Shown: positions 16,137 through 25,711, counted from the stretch's first letter. The stretch is 64,000 nucleotides of DNA from Isoptericola jiangsuensis (GCF_002563715.1 NZ_PDJJ01000001.1:2728001-2792000); one strand, 5' to 3'. Made by a program: numbers and translations. Notes: generated from the letters alone by a model not told the origin.

Positions 16137-16898
16137 ATGTCGACGTCGCCCGACCCGCACTCCGTCTCCGACCGCGCCGCCTCGTTCACCCAGGGCGCCG
16201 AGGTGTACGCGCGCGTCCGCCCCTCGTACCCGGCCGAGGCGGTCTCGTGGCTGGTCCCGGAGCGGTCCCGCGTGCTCGACCTCGCGGCCGGGACCGGGCT
16301 GCTCACGCGCCCGCTCGTGGACGCGGGTCACGACGTCGTCGCCGTCGACCCCGCCCCGGAGATGCTCGCCGAGCTCGCGACGGAGCTGCCCCACGTGGAG
16401 GCGCACCAGGGCACGGCCGAGTCGATCCCGCTGGACGACGACGCCGTGGACGTCGTCGTGGTCGGCCAGGCCTGGCACTGGTTCGACGCACCGCGCGCGG
16501 CCGCGGAGATCTCCCGGGTGCTGCGGCCCGGCGGCACGCTCGCCCTGTGCTGGAACGACCGGGACGAGCGCATCGACTGGGTGCGCCGGTTCGGCCTGAT
16601 CCTGCACGACGGCGATCCGTTGCGCGCCCGGACGGGCTCCCGGCACGAGCCCCCGGACCTCGGCCCGTCGTTCGAGCCGCCCGAGACCGCGACGTTCCGC
16701 TGGCTGCACCACCTGCCGACGGACCACCTGCGCGACCTCGCGGGCACGCGCAGCTATCTGCTGACCCTGCCCGAGGACGAGCGCGAGGCGCTGCTCGAGC
16801 GGGTCGACGACCTCGTGGTGACCCACCCGGACCTGGCGGGGGCGACGGAGGTCGCCATGCCGTACGTCACGGCGGCGTATCGCGCGCGACGGCGGTGA
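16137..16898 (+). CDS. Class I SAM-dependent methyltransferase
   Basis: A 253-residue protein with a Methyltransf_11-type fold. Motif I VLDLAAGTGLLTRPL (about 45-60) binds SAM, the acidic motif II is VVAVDPAPEML, and the post-motif VVVVGQAWHWFD and VLRPGGTLALCWND follow. The N-terminal SFTQGAEVYARVRPSYP is typical of a widespread actinobacterial group with unknown substrate, sometimes annotated as a trans-aconitate-like methyltransferase. ATG 16137 is chosen because the upstream extension runs into the tRNA-Gln region. Its 3' end overlaps the convergent LysR-type gene by 32 nt. Confidence 0.85.
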   Translation: MSTSPDPHSVSDRAASFTQGAEVYARVRPSYPAEAVSWLVPERSRVLDLAAGTGLLTRPLVDAGHDVVAVDPAPEMLAELATELPHVEAHQGTAESIPLDDDAVDVVVVGQAWHWFDAPRAAAEISRVLRPGGTLALCWNDRDERIDWVRRFGLILHDGDPLRARTGSRHEPPDLGPSFEPPETATFRWLHHLPTDHLRDLAGTRSYLLTLPEDEREALLERVDDLVVTHPDLAGATEVAMPYVTAAYRARRR

Positions 16899-17766
16899 GG
16901 CGCCGGGCGGCGGCGGTCGGCGTCGCCCCGTCCCGCCACACGACCCGCAGCCGCCGGGTGAGGTCGACCCCCGCGACGGGGAGCGCCACGAGCCGGCCCG
17001 CGGCGACGTCGTCGGCGACGGTGAGGGCGGACAGCACCGCCACGGACCCGCCGTGCTGCACGGCGGCCTTGAGCGCGGCCGTCGAGCCGAGGGTCGGCAG
17101 GTGGTCGGGCAGCGGCTCCCCCGCCCGCGCGAGCGCACCCTCGAGGATCTCCCGGGTCCCCGAGCCTCTCTCCCGCAGCACCAGGCGTGCGGCGACGAGA
17201 TCGGCCGGGTGCACCGTCCGGCGGCGTGCCCACGGGTGGCCGGGGGCGACGACCGCGACGAGCTCGTCCCGGGCGACGGTGCGGCTGCGCAGCCCGCGCC
17301 GCACGCCGACGCTCTCCACGAACCCGAGGTCCGCGGCACCGTCGAGCACGAGGTCCGCCACGTCGGCGGAGTTGCGGACGACCAGCTCGATCTCGACGTC
17401 GTCGCCGCGGGCGGCGAGGCGGGCGAGCCAGCGGGGCACGAGGTACTCGGCGATCGTGAGGCTCGCGGCGACGCGCAGCGCCGTCGACGGGCCCGCGCGC
17501 AGCCCGGCGACGGAGGTCTCGAACCGGTCGGCGGCGACGACGACGTCCCGCGCCCAGCCGGCGCACGCCCGCCCGGTCGGGGTGAGGGTGGTGCCGCGGG
17601 GTCCGCGGGCGACGAGCTCCAGGCCGAGGTGACGTTCGAGGCGCCGTAGCCCGGCCGACGCCGTGGGCTGCGCGACGCCGAGCGCGCGGGCGGCCGCGCT
17701 GATCGAGCCGTGGGTGTCGAGGGCGACGAGCAGCTCGAGCGCGGCGAGGGTGGTGCGGTCCGCCAT
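16867..17766 (-). CDS. LysR-type transcriptional regulator
   Basis: A 299-residue protein with the N-terminal LysR winged helix (ALELLVALDTHGSISAAARALGVAQPTASAGLRRLERHLG) and a LysR_substrate effector domain. It is divergent from a YeiH-type membrane protein, the same layout as yeiE-yeiH in Enterobacteria. The likely target is therefore the adjacent yeiH-like gene, and effector candidates are sulfite or other small anions; this is transfer by context. The -10 TAGACT (reverse complement at 17773-17778) lies 6 nt before ATG 17766, so the transcript is probably leaderless. Target boxes would be within 17767-17836. Confidence 0.88.
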   Translation of the reverse strand: MADRTTLAALELLVALDTHGSISAAARALGVAQPTASAGLRRLERHLGLELVARGPRGTTLTPTGRACAGWARDVVVAADRFETSVAGLRAGPSTALRVAASLTIAEYLVPRWLARLAARGDDVEIELVVRNSADVADLVLDGAADLGFVESVGVRRGLRSRTVARDELVAVVAPGHPWARRRTVHPADLVAARLVLRERGSGTREILEGALARAGEPLPDHLPTLGSTAALKAAVQHGGSVAVLSALTVADDVAAGRLVALPVAGVDLTRRLRVVWRDGATPTAAARRLTAVARDTPP

Positions 17767-17836
17767 AGCCCGAGTCTATGGATGGATCGGCACCTCGGCC
17801 TTCCGGCCCCCACCGGGCGCCCGCAGGGTGGGGAGC

Positions 17837-18964
17837 ATGGCCCGACCGCTCCCCGGACTCGCCCTCACGGCGGCCGCCACCGCCGCCCTGCTCGCGGCGG
17901 CGCCGGCGCTCGCCCGCACGGCGCCGTCGCTGTCGCCGCTCGTGCTGGCGCTGCTGCTCGGCGCGCTGGCGGGCTCGTTGCTGGGCGCCGGGTCCCGACG
18001 CGCGGTCCACGGTCGCGGCACGGCCGGTCCGGCGGCCGCCCGTGTGCTCGCCGCCACCCGGCCGGGCACGGACTGGGCGGCCCGGCACCTGCTGCGCGCC
18101 GGCGTCGTCCTGCTCGGCCTGCAGCTCGCCGTCGGGGACGTCCTGGGTCTCGGCTGGCGCGGGCTGCTGGTCGTCGCCGTCACGGTGGCGACCACGTTCA
18201 CCGCGACGCTCGCCCTGGGCCGCCGGCTCGGCGTCGACCGGGACACGAGCCTGCTCGTCGCCACGGGGTTCTCGATCTGCGGGGCCGCGGCGATCTCCGC
18301 GATGACGGGCGTCGTGGACCGTACGCCCCGGGCCGCGCGGGCCCACGCGGACGGGACCACCGAGCCCGAGCACGACACCGCGACGGCCGTCGCCACCGCC
18401 CTCGCGCTGGTGGCGCTGTGCGGCACGGCCGCGGTGGTGGTCCTGCCGTGGCTGGCCGGCGTGCTGGGCCTCACGCCGGAGCAGGCTGGCCTGTGGATCG
18501 GCGCGAGCGTGCAGGAGGTCGCCCAGGTGGTCGCGGCGGCCGGCACGGTCGCGGGGACGGCGGCGCTGGCGACGGCGACGGTCGCGAAGCTCGCCCGGGT
18601 GGTGCTGCTCGCGCCGCTCGTCGCCGCGGTGGGGTCCGCCAGGGGGCGCCGAGCCGCCCTGGCGGCCCCGGACCCCGGTGCGGGGCCACGCCCCCGGGGT
18701 GGACGGCCGGCGGCGGTCCCGGGCTTCGTCGTCGGGTTCCTCGGGGCCGTCCTGCTGCGCAGCCTCGGCGTGCTCCCGGCGGGGGTGCTCGACGTCGCCG
18801 CGCACGTCACGACGGCGCTGTTCGTCGCGGCGATGTTCGCCCTCGGGCTCGGCGTGGACGTGCCGCGCCTGGTGCGCACGGGGCGGCGTCCGCTGGTGCT
18901 CGGCCTGTGCTCGGCGCTGGTCGTGACCGGCACGTCGCTGGTCGCGGTGCTCGCCCTGACCTGA
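17837..18964 (+). CDS. YeiH/UPF0324-family putative sulfate or anion exporter
   Basis: A 375-residue integral membrane protein with about 10 hydrophobic segments. It carries the family-specific LLRAGVVLLGLQLAVGDVLGLG, GFSICGAAAISAM and GLWIGASVQEVAQVVAAAG stretches seen in the YeiH/PSE family. Substrate is not established for actinobacterial members. A longer loop (about residues 155-180) contains RAHADGTTEPEHDTA. ATG 17837 is preceded by GGGTGGGGAGC as ribosome-binding site. It is controlled most likely by the divergent LysR gene. A perfect terminator follows 23 bp after the stop. Confidence 0.85.
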   Translation: MARPLPGLALTAAATAALLAAAPALARTAPSLSPLVLALLLGALAGSLLGAGSRRAVHGRGTAGPAAARVLAATRPGTDWAARHLLRAGVVLLGLQLAVGDVLGLGWRGLLVVAVTVATTFTATLALGRRLGVDRDTSLLVATGFSICGAAAISAMTGVVDRTPRAARAHADGTTEPEHDTATAVATALALVALCGTAAVVVLPWLAGVLGLTPEQAGLWIGASVQEVAQVVAAAGTVAGTAALATATVAKLARVVLLAPLVAAVGSARGRRAALAAPDPGAGPRPRGGRPAAVPGFVVGFLGAVLLRSLGVLPAGVLDVAAHVTTALFVAAMFALGLGVDVPRLVRTGRRPLVLGLCSALVVTGTSLVAVLALT

Positions 18965-18987
18965 CGGGCGGCAAGGAGTCCTCGATC

Positions 18988-19016
18988 GTGCGCGGCCCGC
19001 TCGGCGGGCCGCGCAC
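18988..19016. terminator. Bidirectional terminator between yeiH-like gene and HAD gene
   Basis: GTGCGCGGCCCGC, loop TCG, GCGGGCCGCGCAC: a perfect 13-bp stem placed between two convergent genes. Confidence 0.85.
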
Positions 19017-19020
19017 GCCC

Positions 19021-19773
19021 TCAGCCGCGCAGCGCGGCCAGCGCCTCGGGCAGACCGGGCACGACGACGATCCCGTCGGCGCGCATCGCGGCCGGGTCGG
19101 CGTCGTGCTCGCCGCCGCGCCGGGCGCCGGGCCGGTCGAGCCAGACGCCCAGCAGACCGGCGTCGTGCGCGGCCAGGGCGTCCACGCGCGGCTCGTCGCC
19201 GACGTAGGCGGTGCGACCGGGTGCGGTGCCGAGCAGGCGCGCGCCCTCGTGGAACACGTCCGGGTGGGGCTTGCCGAAGCCGAGGGTGTCGACGCCCACG
19301 AGGACGGGGACGTCGAGGCCGGTGGCGGTCAGCTTGCGCTCCTGGAGCACGGTGCCGGCGTTCGTCACGACGCCGACGGCGAGGCCGGCGGCGCGCAGGG
19401 CGGCGAGGAACGGCGCGGCGTCGGCGAACGGCCGCCAGGACCGCTCGAACGTGCCCCAGAACAGGTCGTCCCACGCGTCGAACGCCTGCTCGCCCACGGG
19501 TGCGCCGCCGAACGTGCGGTGCAGCAGGTCGGCGCGCAGACGGCGCTGCGTGCGGTGGTCGGTCTCGCCGCGCGTGTAGCGGGCGTAGTGGCCGCCCGGG
19601 TCGGAGCGCCAGTGGTCCAGCAGCGCCGCGTGGTCGACGTCCGGGGGCAGGTGGGCGTCCGCCACGGCGACCAGCGCCGTGGCGAACGCGCCCTTGGTGT
19701 CGACCAGGGTGTCGTCGACGTCCAGCAGGACGCCGTCGACGCGCCCCGCGGGCGCCCCCGGGGCGGGCGTCAC
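19021..19773 (-). CDS. HAD-family hydrolase
   Basis: A 250-residue haloacid-dehalogenase-type phosphatase. Motif I is [10 protein letters not shown] (nucleophile and general acid Asp), motif II VVTNAGT, motif III lysine in LGFGKPHPD and motif [11 protein letters not shown]. The four-helix C1 cap lies between motifs I and II, so it resembles phosphoglycolate phosphatase-like enzymes; substrate unknown. GTG 19773 overlaps the gltX stop (GTGA), so it is co-translated with gltX. Such HAD-gltX pairs are frequent in Micrococcales. The longer frame upstream is antisense-like to gltX and is not used. Confidence 0.88.
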   Translation of the reverse strand: MTPAPGAPAGRVDGVLLDVDDTLVDTKGAFATALVAVADAHLPPDVDHAALLDHWRSDPGGHYARYTRGETDHRTQRRLRADLLHRTFGGAPVGEQAFDAWDDLFWGTFERSWRPFADAAPFLAALRAAGLAVGVVTNAGTVLQERKLTATGLDVPVLVGVDTLGFGKPHPDVFHEGARLLGTAPGRTAYVGDEPRVDALAAHDAGLLGVWLDRPGARRGGEHDADPAAMRADGIVVVPGLPEALAALRG

Positions 19774-21218
19774 TGCGCGAGGGCCGCGGGCGGGTTCTCG
19801 GCCAGGCGCGCCAGGGCGGCGTCGATGCGGCCGAGGGTGCGCTCGCGACCGAGCACCTCGAGGGCCTCGAACAGGGGCAGCCCGACGGTGCGGCCGGTGA
19901 CGGCCACCCGGACCGGCGCCTGCGCCTTGCCCAGCTTGAGGCCGTGCTGCTCGCCGACGGTCAGCACCGTCTCCTTGAGCGGCTCGGCGGTCCAGGGCTC
20001 CAGGGTCGCGAACGCGGCACGCACGTCGGTCAGGAGCTCCGGCGCCCCGGCCTTCATGGCCTTGTTCCAGGACTGCTCGTCGTCGACGGACGCGTCGAGG
20101 AACAGGAAGTCGACGTTGGCGGTGATGTCGCTCAGCAGCGCGACGCGGGACTGCGCGAGCGGCGCGACGGCGGCGAACGCCTCGGCGTCGAACTGCTCGG
20201 CCGCCCACGGCGCGTGCGGCGCCTGGAGCCACGGCCCGACGGCGGCGACGAACGCCTCCGTGCTCAGCGCGCGGATGTACTCGCCGTTGAACGCGGCGAG
20301 CTTCTTCAGGTCGAAGAACGCCGACGCGGAGTTCACGTCCTCGATGCGGAACCGGGAGATCATCTCGTCGAACGGCAGGATCTCCTCGTCGTTGCCCGGC
20401 GCCCAGCCGAGCAGCATGAGGTAGTTCACCATCGCCTCGGGCAGGTAGCCCTCGGCCAGGTAGTCCTCGAGCGCGACCTTGTCGCGGCGCTTGGAGAGCT
20501 TCTGCCGCTTCTCGTTGACGATGACGGGCAGGTGCGCCCACACGGGCGGGGTCGCGCCCAGCGCCTCCCACAGCAGCTGCTGCTTGGGCGTGTTGGGCAG
20601 GTGCTCCTCGCCGCGGATGACGTGGGTGATGCCCTCGTCGAGGTCGTCGACGACGTTGGCGAGCAGGAACACGGGCGAGCCGTCGCCGCGCGCGACGACG
20701 AAGTCCTCCATCGCGGCGTTCGGGAACGTCGGGTTGCCGCGGATGAGGTCGACGACGGCCGTCTCGCCCTCGTCGGGCGTGCGGAACCGCAGGGCGCGGC
20801 CGGGGGCCTCGGTCAGCCCGCGGTCGCGGCAGTGGCCGTCGTAGCCGGAGTGCTGGTTGCCGGTGCGGGCCTGGACGTCGTCGCGGGTGCAGTCGCAGTA
20901 GTAGGCGCGACCCGCGTCGCGCAGGCGCGCGGCGGCCTCATGGTGCTTCGAGACGTTCTGGGACTGGAAGTACGGCCCCTCGAACGTCGGGTCGTCGGCG
21001 TGCATGCCGAGCGCGGCGTGCGCGGCGAGGATGCCGTCCACCCACTCCGGCTTGTTGCGCGACGCGTCGGTGTCCTCGATGCGCAGCACGAACGTGCCGC
21101 CCGTCTGCTTGGCCACGGCCCAGTTGAACAGCGCCGAGCGGGCACCGCCGACGTGGAACATGCCCGTCGGCGACGGGGCGAAGCGGACACGGACGGCGGG
21201 GTTTCCTGCGGCATTCAC
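19770..21218 (-). CDS. gltX: Glutamyl-tRNA synthetase
   Basis: A 482-residue class I aminoacyl-tRNA synthetase that charges tRNA-Glu and, in organisms using GatCAB, also tRNA-Gln. The HIGH-equivalent is [10 protein letters not shown] near residue 17, and the KMSKS-equivalent is KLSKRRD near 245. The zinc-binding-like stretch [11 protein letters not shown] is also present. GTG 21218 lacks a Shine-Dalgarno, but TAGGCT (reverse complement at 21226-21231) is 7 nt upstream, so it is probably leaderless. The HAD gene is translationally coupled downstream. Two tRNA-Glu and a tRNA-Gln gene are within 6 kb, so substrate and enzyme genes are neighbours. Confidence 0.97.
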   Translation of the reverse strand: MNAAGNPAVRVRFAPSPTGMFHVGGARSALFNWAVAKQTGGTFVLRIEDTDASRNKPEWVDGILAAHAALGMHADDPTFEGPYFQSQNVSKHHEAAARLRDAGRAYYCDCTRDDVQARTGNQHSGYDGHCRDRGLTEAPGRALRFRTPDEGETAVVDLIRGNPTFPNAAMEDFVVARGDGSPVFLLANVVDDLDEGITHVIRGEEHLPNTPKQQLLWEALGATPPVWAHLPVIVNEKRQKLSKRRDKVALEDYLAEGYLPEAMVNYLMLLGWAPGNDEEILPFDEMISRFRIEDVNSASAFFDLKKLAAFNGEYIRALSTEAFVAAVGPWLQAPHAPWAAEQFDAEAFAAVAPLAQSRVALLSDITANVDFLFLDASVDDEQSWNKAMKAGAPELLTDVRAAFATLEPWTAEPLKETVLTVGEQHGLKLGKAQAPVRVAVTGRTVGLPLFEALEVLGRERTLGRIDAALARLAENPPAALAQ

Positions 21219-21260
21219 GGGGGACAGCCTAGTTGCCCGCCGGGCCGGGCGAGCCGGTGC

Positions 21261-21902
21261 TCAGCGCGCCAGCACGAGGTGGTGGTCGAACGCGAACCGC
21301 TCGGTGCGCACCAGCCGCAGCCCCGCGTCCGTCGCGGCCCGCACGACGACGTCGCGCGGGTGGACGCGGAACCTCCAGTCGCTGCCGCGCAGGCGCGGGT
21401 AGACGTTGAGCGCGACGCCCGCGGCCCGCATCCACCAGGTCCGGCGCGGGAAGGCGAGCACGAGGTAGCCGCGGGCACGCTCGGCGGCGGCCGTGACGAG
21501 CGCGCGGGCGTCCGGGTAGCAGCAGACCACGCTGTGCAGGGCGACGACGTCGGCCGGCCCGGCCAGGTCGGGGTGCGTGACGACGTCGCCGAGGCGGCGG
21601 GTGGCGCGGCCCGTCAGGCCCGCCCCGGCGAGGAGATCGGCCGCGACGGCGTCGTAGCCGGTCGACAGGTCGACGCAGGTGGCGCGCTCGATCCCGGCGC
21701 GCAGCATCTCCACCTGGAAGTCGCCGATGCCGCCGCCGATCTCCAGCAGCGTCGCCCCGGTGACCACGCCGGACCGGTACAGCTCCAGGGTGCGGCGCGG
21801 CAGCGTGCTCAGACCGGAGCGGGCGTAGCGGGCGGCGGCGCGCCGGGCCTCACGGTCGTCGAAGACCTTCTCATAGCCCTGCGGCTCGCAGCACGACGAC
21901 AC
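21261..21902 (-). CDS. Class I SAM-dependent methyltransferase
   Basis: A 213-residue protein with the SAM-binding motif LLEIGGGIGDFQVEML (about 50-67), then TCVDLSTGYDAVA and ADVVALHSVVCCYPDA. The N-terminal SSCCEPQGYEKVFDD with adjacent cysteines is a recurring actinobacterial form whose substrate is unknown; resemblance to Mg-protoporphyrin-type or ubiquinone-type methyltransferases is only at fold level. It starts 33 nt after the FAH gene and points the same way, so the two may be cotranscribed ahead of gltX. Length is normal for the group. Confidence 0.8.
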   Translation of the reverse strand: MSSCCEPQGYEKVFDDREARRAAARYARSGLSTLPRRTLELYRSGVVTGATLLEIGGGIGDFQVEMLRAGIERATCVDLSTGYDAVAADLLAGAGLTGRATRRLGDVVTHPDLAGPADVVALHSVVCCYPDARALVTAAAERARGYLVLAFPRRTWWMRAAGVALNVYPRLRGSDWRFRVHPRDVVVRAATDAGLRLVRTERFAFDHHLVLAR

Positions 21903-21935
21903 CGGCCCCTCACCGCCCGCCGCTCGGCGTCATGA

Positions 21936-22721
21936 TCAGTCCTGGCGGCGCAGCACCGGGTTGGACAGGACGCCGATGCCCTCGACCTCGCACTCGACGC
22001 GGTCGCCGTGGTCGATGCGGCCGACGCCGGCCGGCGTGCCCGTGAGGAGCACGTCGCCGGGCAGCAGCGTCATCGCCTTGGACGCGTACGACACGAGGTA
22101 GTTCACGTCGAAGATCATGTCGGCGGTGCGGCCGTCCTGCTTGAGCTCGCCGTTGACGTAGCTGCGCACCGGCACGTCCTCGGGGTCGAGCTCGGTCTCG
22201 ATCCACGGGCCGAGCGGGCAGGACGAGTCGAAGCCCTTGGCGCGGGCCCACTGGTCGTCGGTGCGCTGCACGTCGCGGGCGGTGACGTCGTTGGCCACCG
22301 TGTAGCCCAGGACGTAGGCGCGGGCGTTCTCCGGCTCGACGTCCTTGCACAGCCGGGAGATGACGACGGCGAGCTCGGCCTCGTAGGACACCTCGGCCGT
22401 CCAGTCGGGCAGGACGACGGGGTCGTCGGGGCCGACGACGGACGTGTTGGGCTTGAGGAACAGCAGCGGGGAGGCGGGCGCCTCGTTGCCCATCTCCTTG
22501 ATGTGGTCCATGTAGTTGCGGCCCACGGCCACGACCTTGGAGCGCGGGATCACCGGCGCGAGGAGGCGGACGCCGTCGCCGAGCTCGACCCGCTCGCCCG
22601 TCGGCATGGCCGGCATGTAGAGGGGGTCGCCGCTGAGGACGGCCAGGTAGGTCCGATCACCCTCGCTCTGCACGAAGGCGAAGCGGGGGTCGTCTCCGGT
22701 GGTGAATCTCGCGATGCGCAC
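21936..22721 (-). CDS. Fumarylacetoacetate hydrolase (FAH) family protein
   Basis: A 261-residue member of the FAH superfamily, which hydrolyses or decarboxylates C-C bonds of oxo-acids such as acylpyruvates and oxaloacetate. It has VVAVGRNYMDHIKEMGNE, the metal-binding EVSYEAELAVVI (two Glu), the ANDVTARDVQ segment and LLTGTPAGVG near the end. A small N-terminal domain precedes the catalytic fold. FAH upstream of gltX is a long-standing actinobacterial arrangement, with no known functional link. GTG 22721 follows TAGCCT (reverse complement at 22728-22733) by 6 nt, consistent with a leaderless mRNA. Confidence 0.88.
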   Translation of the reverse strand: MRIARFTTGDDPRFAFVQSEGDRTYLAVLSGDPLYMPAMPTGERVELGDGVRLLAPVIPRSKVVAVGRNYMDHIKEMGNEAPASPLLFLKPNTSVVGPDDPVVLPDWTAEVSYEAELAVVISRLCKDVEPENARAYVLGYTVANDVTARDVQRTDDQWARAKGFDSSCPLGPWIETELDPEDVPVRSYVNGELKQDGRTADMIFDVNYLVSYASKAMTLLPGDVLLTGTPAGVGRIDHGDRVECEVEGIGVLSNPVLRRQD

Positions 22722-22834
22722 GGACCCAGGCTATCCGCAGCGGAGGTGGCGCGACGCCCGGGACGGGTCCTGCGCGCGGGGGTCCGTGCGGGATACGCTC
22801 CAAGACCACCTCCGACGACGGACGAAGGACGACC

Positions 22835-23419
22835 ATGAGCACGCCTCCGAACGGTCCGCAGGACCCGTCCGGCCAGCAGCCCGAGCCGCCGCAGCCGTAC
22901 GCCGCACCGAACCCGCCGAGCGACCCGTACGGGCAGCCGACACCTCCCCCGGCCGCGCACCCGACCGAGCCCCCGCCGCCCGCGTACCAGCAGGCGCCCC
23001 CGCCCGGGCAGCCGCCGGCGCCCGGCTACTACGGGCCGCCGCAGCCGCGTCCGGCGTCCGAGCGCAAGGGGCTGGCGATCAGCGCGCTCGTGCTCGGCAT
23101 CGTCGCCCTGCTGGGCTGCTGGATCCCGTTCCTCAACATCGGCTCGATGCTGCTGGGCCTGGTCGGCCTGGTGCTCGGCATCGTCGCGATCGTGCAGGCC
23201 GCCAGGGGCACGGCGGGCGGCCGGGTGATGGCGATCGTGGGCGCGGCGCTGTCGGCGCTCGCGATCATCCTGTCGATCGTGGTCACCGTGCTCGCGGTGA
23301 CCGCCATCGACGAGTACGGCCCGTCGTTCGAGGAGCAGCTCCAGCAGGAGCTGGAGCGCGAGCTGCAGGACCAGGGCTACACCGACGACCAGTTGGACGA
23401 GCTGCTCGGCAACGGCTGA
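22835..23419 (+). CDS. DUF4190-type membrane protein with proline-rich N-terminus
   Basis: A 194-residue protein. Residues 1-75 are a Pro/Gln/Tyr-rich disordered segment with AYQQAPPPGQPPAPGYYG repeats. Two transmembrane helices follow in the DUF4190 arrangement (KGLAISALVLGIVALLG and MLLGLVGLVLGIVAIVQAARG), then a third hydrophobic segment and an acidic glutamine-rich tail (EEQLQQELERELQDQG). Function unknown; such proteins are often thought to be membrane anchors or regulators. ATG 22835 has GAAGGACGACC upstream. A TACGCT hexamer at 22795-22800 could be its -10, leaving a short leader. A strong terminator follows. Confidence 0.75.
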   Translation: MSTPPNGPQDPSGQQPEPPQPYAAPNPPSDPYGQPTPPPAAHPTEPPPPAYQQAPPPGQPPAPGYYGPPQPRPASERKGLAISALVLGIVALLGCWIPFLNIGSMLLGLVGLVLGIVAIVQAARGTAGGRVMAIVGAALSALAIILSIVVTVLAVTAIDEYGPSFEEQLQQELERELQDQGYTDDQLDELLGNG

Positions 23420-23432
23420 TCCTCCGGCACGC

Positions 23433-23469
23433 GAACGCCCGGTCCACCGCTGCGGTGGGCCGGGCGTTC
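23433..23469 (+). terminator. Terminator hairpin after the DUF4190-type gene
   Basis: GAACGCCCGG pairs with CCGGGCGTTC, and TCCACCG pairs with CGGTGGG inside. The hairpin starts 14 bp after the stop and also faces the end of the convergent methyltransferase gene. Confidence 0.8.
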
Positions 23470-23494
23470 TCGTGCGTCCTGCGGGGCGACGCGG

Positions 23495-24451
23495 TCAGGC
23501 GCGGGCCAGGACCTCGCCGTGCAGGATGGCGAACCAGCCGTCGGGCGCCTGGGCCCAGGCGAGCCAGTCCTGCGCGAGCTGCTCCAGGGCGACGTCGTCG
23601 GCGAGGTTCGACTCGACGGCCTGCCGGGCGAAGTTCGACTCGACGCAGCGCTCGGCCCACACCTGGCCCCACCACTGGCGGTCGGTGGGCGTGGCGTAGC
23701 ACCAGGAGGACGCGCTGGGCACGGCCCCGGCGACGTCGAACCCGGCCTGCTGGACCCAGGAGAAGAGGCGGCGGCCGGCGTCGGGCTCGAACCCGTAGGC
23801 GTGGGTGACCTCGTGGTAGAGGGTGTTCCACTCCGTCAGGCCGGGCGACTCGGGGTACCAGGCCATGGCCGCGTAGTCGGCGTCGCGGACGGCGACGAGC
23901 CCGCCCGGCTTGGTCACGCGCTTCATCTCGCGCAGCGCCGCGACGGGGTCGGACAGGTGCTGCAGGAGCTGGTGGGCGTACACGACGTCGAACGTGTCGT
24001 CCGCGAACGGCAGCTCGTAGGCGTTGGCCGGCTCGAAGCGGACGTTCTGCGCGCCGAGCGCCTCGGCGTGCGAGCGGGCGGCCTCCAGGACGGTCTCGGA
24101 GGCGTCGACGCCGACGACCTCGCCGCCCGCCAGGACGCGCGCCAGGTCGACGGTCACGGTGCCCGGGCCGCACCCGACGTCGAGCAGGTGCAGGTCGTCC
24201 TTGAGGTGGGGCAGCAGGAACCCGGCGGAGTTCTGCGCGGTGCGGGCCCGGTGGGCGCGCAGCACGGACTCGTGGTGGCCGTGGGTGTACGACTCGGACT
24301 CCTGGCTGGGTACCGTGTGGTGGGTGCTCGGGGCCTCGATCGCGTCCGACAGCGCAGCGCCGGAGGGCTCCCCGCTCGACGGGCCCTCCACGGGGCTGCC
24401 GAGGCTCGGCGGGTCCGGGAAGTCGGGGCCGGAGTCGATCGCTGCGTTCAT
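23495..24451 (-). CDS. SAM-dependent methyltransferase (UbiE/Methyltransf_11 type)
   Basis: A 318-residue protein. The first 50 residues are Pro/Ser-rich and probably flexible. The catalytic core has LLDVGCGPGTVTVDLARVL (motif I), VVGVDASETVLEAAR (motif II) and FDVVYAHQLLQHLSDPVAALREMKRVTKPGGLV. A C-terminal 110-residue helical domain ends with WFAILHGEVLARA. This long form resembles actinobacterial methyltransferases next to antibiotic or lipid genes, but there is no such context here and the substrate is unknown. ATG 24451 follows TAGGTT (reverse complement at 24458-24463) by 6 nt, so it is probably leaderless. Confidence 0.82.
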   Translation of the reverse strand: MNAAIDSGPDFPDPPSLGSPVEGPSSGEPSGAALSDAIEAPSTHHTVPSQESESYTHGHHESVLRAHRARTAQNSAGFLLPHLKDDLHLLDVGCGPGTVTVDLARVLAGGEVVGVDASETVLEAARSHAEALGAQNVRFEPANAYELPFADDTFDVVYAHQLLQHLSDPVAALREMKRVTKPGGLVAVRDADYAAMAWYPESPGLTEWNTLYHEVTHAYGFEPDAGRRLFSWVQQAGFDVAGAVPSASSWCYATPTDRQWWGQVWAERCVESNFARQAVESNLADDVALEQLAQDWLAWAQAPDGWFAILHGEVLARA

Positions 24452-24526
24452 GGACCCAACCTAGGACACGACGCCGTGTCGGGACACGTCCTTCTCACGG
24501 GCCGGGACGTCTGGCACGCTGCGGCC

Positions 24527-25711
24527 ATGACGCTGCGCGACCGCCTGCTCGGCGGCCCGGACCGGGTGGTGGGCCTCGACGTCGCGCGCGGCCTGGCGGT
24601 GCTGGGCATGTTCGCCGCGCACGTGGGGTCGACCGACGGCGCCGCGTCGTGGCTGGAGATCGCCGACGGCCGCTCGTCGGTCCTGTTCGCGCTCGTGGCC
24701 GGGGTGTCGCTGGCCGTGGTGACGGGCGGGCCGCGGCCGCTCGCCGGGGACGCCCTCGTGCGGTCCCGCACCCGCCTGCTGGTGCGGGCGGTGATGCTGC
24801 TGGCCGTGGTCGCGCTGCTCGACCTGCTCGGCACGCGGGTGCTGCTGATCCTCGGCTTCTACGCCGCCTACTTCGTGCTCGCCCTGCCGTTCCTCGGCTG
24901 GGGTCCGCGCCGGCTGGCCGCGCTGGCGGCGCTCGTGGCGGTCGTCGGCCCGCCGCTGGCGTACTGGGGTCCCGAGGTGCTGGCCCGCGTGGAGCTGCAC
25001 CTGCCCGACGACGGCTCGGGAGCCGTCACCGACTTCGTGCTCACCGGTCACTACCCGGCCGTGGTGTGGATGGCGTACGTGCTGGCCGGGATGGCGGTCG
25101 GCCGCTGCGACCTCACCGCGGCGCGGCTGCCCGAACGGCTGCTGGTCGGCGGGCTCGCGGCCACCGCGGTGGGCTACGCCGCCGCCGGGATGATCGTCGG
25201 CTCCCTGGTGATCGACGTGCCCGGCGACGTCATCGCCGGGCCGCCGGGGCAGCTGCCGGGCGACGTCCTCGTCGACGCGCAGGTGGACGCCACGACGAGC
25301 GTGCCGGGTGCCGTGCACGCCTGGTCCGACCCGTGGCCGACACCCTGGTACCTCGCCCAGGCGGGCCCCCACGACGACACCTTCTTCGAGGTGCTGGGCT
25401 CGGGCGGGTTCGCGCTGGCGGTGCTCGGCGCCTGCCTGTTCGCCCGCGGGGTCGGTGCGTGGGTGCTGTCCCCGCTCGCAGCGGCCGGGTCGATGGCGCT
25501 CACCGTCTACAGCGCGCAGGTGGTCGCCATCTGGCACTGGGACCTCGTCGGCTCGCCCACGAACGGCCCGCTCGTGGTGATGGTGCTGGTCACGCTGGTC
25601 GGGGCGACGGCGTGGCGGCTCACGCTGGGGCGCGGACCGCTGGAACGGCTGGTGGGGTGGGTGTCCGACCGGGCGGTGTCCCCACCGCCGACCCCCGTCG
25701 TCAGAGGGTGA
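24527..25711 (+). CDS. Polytopic membrane protein, heparan-alpha-glucosaminide N-acetyltransferase-like/DUF418 family
   Basis: A 394-residue protein with about ten transmembrane segments. The start RVVGLDVARGLAVLGMFAAHVG is the conserved first helix of the HGSNAT_cat/DUF1624 group, with the membrane His. The C-terminal part (GSMALTVYSAQVV, then a helix ending in WRLTLGRGPLERL) matches the DUF418 end. These proteins are suspected membrane acyltransferases acting on cell-surface sugars; the substrate is unknown. ATG 24527 is 6 nt after CACGCT, a weak leaderless pattern. The 3' end overlaps the convergent phzF-like gene by 11 nt. Confidence 0.8.
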   Translation: MTLRDRLLGGPDRVVGLDVARGLAVLGMFAAHVGSTDGAASWLEIADGRSSVLFALVAGVSLAVVTGGPRPLAGDALVRSRTRLLVRAVMLLAVVALLDLLGTRVLLILGFYAAYFVLALPFLGWGPRRLAALAALVAVVGPPLAYWGPEVLARVELHLPDDGSGAVTDFVLTGHYPAVVWMAYVLAGMAVGRCDLTAARLPERLLVGGLAATAVGYAAAGMIVGSLVIDVPGDVIAGPPGQLPGDVLVDAQVDATTSVPGAVHAWSDPWPTPWYLAQAGPHDDTFFEVLGSGGFALAVLGACLFARGVGAWVLSPLAAAGSMALTVYSAQVVAIWHWDLVGSPTNGPLVVMVLVTLVGATAWRLTLGRGPLERLVGWVSDRAVSPPPTPVVRG